A stretch of DNA of 6,965 nucleotides, from positions 1 through 6,965 of the forward strand of contig JAJRDF010000084.1 of assembly GCA_028678555.1 (NCBI GenBank). Direction: 5' to 3'. This DNA is from Methanomicrobiales archaeon. Lineage in GTDB: Archaea; Halobacteriota; Methanomicrobia; Methanomicrobiales; JACTUA01. Position numbers and translations under genes: made by a program. Below, one piece after another: positions 5,693-6,965 of the stretch (positions are counted from its first letter, which is position 1; every line of letters starts with the position of its first letter). The notes beneath the pieces were generated by a model. It had not been told where the DNA came from. It was given only the letters and a program-made list of their open reading frames with translations, and did no database searches.

Positions 5693-6151
5693 TCACGGGG
5701 GGGATGTTTCGCCCTTGGCCTCCGTCTCCCCTTCCTCCTTTCCGACGTAGATGATCGCGGCGGTGAGGACCCCGATCACGACCGCAATGGCCAGCAGGTC
5801 CACCGCATTGAAGGACTCGACGCCCATGGTGATGACCTTCCGGACCATGGCGGTGATGCCTGCAATGAGGATGGGACGCACCAGGATCCGGCTGGTGCGG
5901 AAGTAGACGAGGACCGTCTCCAGGATCTCCACGATGATGATGGTGAACAGAATCGCCTGGAGGACCACGTGGAGTGCCGTGGTAGGCGCGGGGGAGCCGG
6001 GGATCGCGATGAGGAGCTTTGCCGCATCCACGAGGGTGAACAGGGCAAGGATGGAGAGGACGATGGCGATACCCAGATAGATGGCAAAGGTGACCACCGT
6101 GATGGGAAAGACCATCCATCGGGCCCCTTTGATGATACGATCGCGATCCAT
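5693..6151 (-). CDS. PsiE-family (phosphate-starvation-inducible E) membrane protein
   Basis: A 152-residue protein with four predicted membrane helices at about 13-48, 58-84, 89-110 and 116-137, and a short acidic cytoplasmic tail. The middle segment LHVVLQAILFTIIIVEILETVLVYFR (about residues 60-85) followed by ILVRPILIAGITAMVRKVI is the hallmark of the PsiE family, including E75, E78, P93 and R104. PsiE was named in E. coli for induction by phosphate starvation; its biochemical role is not known, and regulation by phosphate cannot be assumed here. I chose ATG 6151 (MDRDRI) because it directly precedes the first helix; an open frame extends to 6256, but its extra residues are not helix-like or membrane-like. 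Ribosome site is weak. A strong hairpin sits 23 bases upstream of the start. Transcribed alone; diverges from the tRNA-Lys/rpoH unit. Confidence 0.82.
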   Translation of the reverse strand: MDRDRIIKGARWMVFPITVVTFAIYLGIAIVLSILALFTLVDAAKLLIAIPGSPAPTTALHVVLQAILFTIIIVEILETVLVYFRTSRILVRPILIAGITAMVRKVITMGVESFNAVDLLAIAVVIGVLTAAIIYVGKEEGETEAKGETSPP

Positions 6152-6173
6152 CCCGGTTCCTGCCTCTGCAGGG

Positions 6174-6195
6174 ATCTGGGATCTCCATCCCAGAT
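6174..6195 (-). promoter_or_regulatory. Perfect 9-bp leader hairpin upstream of the PsiE-family gene
   Basis: ATCTGGGAT and ATCCCAGAT pair perfectly around a 4-nt loop. In the minus-strand transcript the loop reads GGAG, a ribosome-site core displayed in the loop. It lies 23-44 bases before ATG 6151, too far to serve that start directly. It may stabilise the mRNA or control translation, or may simply be a palindrome. Upstream, to the TATA box at 6389, about 190 bp hold no gene; a possible minus-strand TATATC is at 6330-6335. Confidence 0.4.
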
Positions 6196-6388
6196 AGCAG
6201 TTTCGAGATGGTGTCAGGGCCAATCTCCAGAGATTCCCCGCGCGGTCCCCCTCCACGCCGTCCCCCGGGCTCAGGAAATGGGGGTATCCGGACCTGCGGG
6301 CACGGAGAGGATGTTTCGCCTATCGGCGGGATATACGCCGGTTGTTTGCCGGGATCGGAGAAGAGCTTTATTCATTAAGGTGAGAATG

Positions 6389-6396
6389 TTTATATA
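6389..6396 (+). promoter_or_regulatory. TATA box of the tRNA-Lys / rpoH unit
   Basis: TTTATATA is an exact match to the archaeal TATA consensus, in an AT-rich stretch. Transcription should start about 25 bp downstream, near 6418, some 20 nt before the first mature tRNA. It is the only strong promoter between the PsiE gene and rpoH, so it may drive both tRNAs and possibly rpoH. Confidence 0.75.
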
Positions 6397-6440
6397 GTTT
6401 TCTTGCGTTTATCTAATGCCAGATGGTGTTGGGGTGGCGG

Positions 6441-6514
6441 GGGCTCGTAGCTCAGCCAGGTAGAGCGCCTGGCTTTTAACCAGGTGGCCGAGGGTTCAAA
6501 TCCCTCCGAGCCCG
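6441..6514 (+). tRNA. tRNA-Lys (anticodon TTT), copy 1
   Basis: A 74-nt cloverleaf with acceptor GGGCTCG/CGAGCCC (7 bp, perfect) and discriminator G. The D-arm is GCTC...GAGC and the anticodon arm is CCTGG-CTTTTAA-CCAGG, giving anticodon TTT for lysine AAA/AAG. The T-arm is GAGGG-TTCAAAT-CCCTC. All stems are perfect; no CCA and no intron. It is base-for-base identical to the copy 86 bp downstream. Confidence 0.97.
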
Positions 6515-6526
6515 CTCCCACGGCAA

Positions 6527-6600
6527 GGGCTCGTAGCTCAGCCAGGTAGAGCGCCTGGCTTTTAACCAGGTGGCCGAGGGTTCAAATCCCTCCGAGCCCG
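6527..6600 (+). tRNA. tRNA-Lys (anticodon TTT), copy 2
   Basis: Identical in every base to the first tRNA-Lys and with the same complete cloverleaf and TTT anticodon. It starts 12 bp after the end of copy 1 without its own TATA box, so it is most likely cut from a shared precursor. Confidence 0.97.
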
Positions 6601-6614
6601 CTCCCACGGCAAAC

Positions 6615-6718
6615 GGTCTCCCGGCAACGGGAGAGGGCATTGGAGACCATCCCTCCCGGGCAGCGGGGAGGGTCAGATTTCCCGGTACGCGGGAAGACAA
6701 ATTCCCGGTCGGCGGGAA
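6615..6718 (+). promoter_or_regulatory. Array of four short hairpins between tRNA-Lys and rpoH
   Basis: Four stem-loops share the core TCCCGG...CGGGA. They are CTCCCG-GCAA-CGGGAG (6618-6633, a GNRA loop), CCCTCCC/GGGAGGG (6651-6672), TTCCCG/CGGGAA (6679-6695) and TTCCCG/CGGGAA (6702-6718). The core starts at 6619, 6654, 6680 and 6703. A longer alternative pairing, GGTCTCC (6615-6621) with GGAGACC (6642-6648), competes with the first hairpin. The array fills the whole 129-bp leader between the tRNA unit and the rpoH start region. The structure is seen; a role as terminator, processing site or rpoH leader control is inference. Confidence 0.6.
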
Positions 6719-6741
6719 GCCATTCACAACAGGGGTAGGGT

Positions 6742-6965
6742 ATGACATTTCAACTGCTGGACCATGTCATGGTACCGGACCACCGGATCATGACCGATGA
6801 GGAGATCGGGACACTCCTCTCCACCTATCATCTCTCACTGGAACAACTCCCAAAGATTTTTCATGACGATCCTGCGGTGAAGACCGTGAAAGCAAAACCG
6901 GGGAACGTCATCCGGATCATCCGTTCAAGCCAGACCGCCGGCAGGGCCGAATCGTACCGCCTTGT
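6742..6965 (+). CDS. rpoH: DNA-directed RNA polymerase subunit H (partial at 3' edge)
   Basis: The archaeal homologue of the C-terminal domain of eukaryotic RPB5, a small assembly subunit of RNA polymerase that contacts the jaw. The 74 codons seen include the conserved pattern LLDHVMVPDHRIMTDEE, LLSTYHLSLEQLPKI, DPAV, AKPGNVIRIIR-S and TAGRAESYRL. The family is about 75-85 residues, so only the last few residues and the stop are cut off by the window end. ATG 6742 is preceded by a weak AGGGGTAGGG ribosome site. In archaea this gene usually opens the rpoH-rpoB-rpoA operon, which would continue beyond the window. Here two tRNA-Lys genes and a hairpin array lie upstream, with no second TATA box visible between, so it may share their promoter. 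Confidence 0.95.
   Translation, partial: MTFQLLDHVMVPDHRIMTDEEIGTLLSTYHLSLEQLPKIFHDDPAVKTVKAKPGNVIRIIRSSQTAGRAESYRL

Larger units (their letters stand above)
6441..6612 (+). repeat. Exact 86-bp tandem duplication carrying tRNA-Lys
   Basis: The bases 6441-6526 and 6527-6612 are identical: a tRNA-Lys plus the 12-bp tail CTCCCACGGCAA. The match stops at both ends (base 6440 differs from 6526, and 6613 from 6527), so the unit is exactly 86 bp. The left edge is the first mature tRNA base. The identity includes the spacer, pointing to a recent duplication or ongoing gene conversion, or an assembly artefact. Confidence 0.95.

Noticed and set aside
5508..6188. 226-residue minus-strand frame overlapping the PsiE gene
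   Set aside because: Its His/Arg/Pro-rich translation is a frame shift of the PsiE codons; the PsiE frame has four clean membrane helices.
6441..6718. CRISPR-like or mobile-element reading of the repeats near the tRNAs
   Set aside because: The 86-bp repeat is two tRNA copies, and the short hairpins have irregular spacing (35, 26, 23 bp) with no spacer regularity. No integrase, transposase or attachment repeat is present in the window.
6476..6748. Minus-strand 90-residue open frame across the tRNA-Lys pair
   Set aside because: It is the antisense reading of the tRNAs (the repeated SEGFEPSATW-like text), a well-known spurious translation product.

Overview
This window most likely comes from a GC-rich euryarchaeal methanogen of the order Methanomicrobiales. 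The last gene is archaeal RNA polymerase subunit H (rpoH). The tRNA genes carry no encoded CCA. AT-rich archaeal TATA boxes stand out against the GC-rich background. Several gene types (PATAN/DUF4388-like, membrane-anchored roadblock, receiver with a helical tail) are of a kind I associate with that order. The genus cannot be told from the sequence alone.

Layout. At 73-744 (+) there is a TPR-repeat protein. It converges on, and overlaps by 20 bp, a DUF89 (damage-control phosphatase type) gene at 725-1612 (-). Upstream of that gene on the same strand is tRNA-Pro(GGG) at 1657-1730 (-). A four-gene minus-strand cluster follows, read from 4249 down to 1785: a PATAN-like protein with a long Pro/Ala linker, a membrane-anchored roadblock/LC7-like protein, a MinD-type ATPase with a C-terminal amphipathic tail, and a 65-residue single-pass membrane protein. 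The MinD gene appears to have its own promoter. A roughly 430-bp intergenic region with strong hairpins and a possible 54-codon ORF separates this cluster from a divergent response regulator at 4682-5317 (+).

The right part holds a hairpin-rich 375-bp spacer and a four-helix PsiE-family membrane protein at 5693-6151 (-). It also holds two identical tandem tRNA-Lys(TTT) genes (6441-6514 and 6527-6600) created by an exact 86-bp duplication, a cluster of short hairpins, and the nearly complete rpoH gene from 6742 to the window end.

How they may work together. The receiver protein, PATAN-like protein, roadblock protein and MinD ATPase contain domain types that recur in two-component and small-GTPase/ParA-type positioning systems. 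I infer a membrane-associated signalling or localisation module. No MglA-type GTPase, MinE, histidine kinase or MCP gene lies in the window, so this stays a hypothesis. The rest (tRNAs, rpoH, DUF89, PsiE, TPR) is housekeeping or general-function content.
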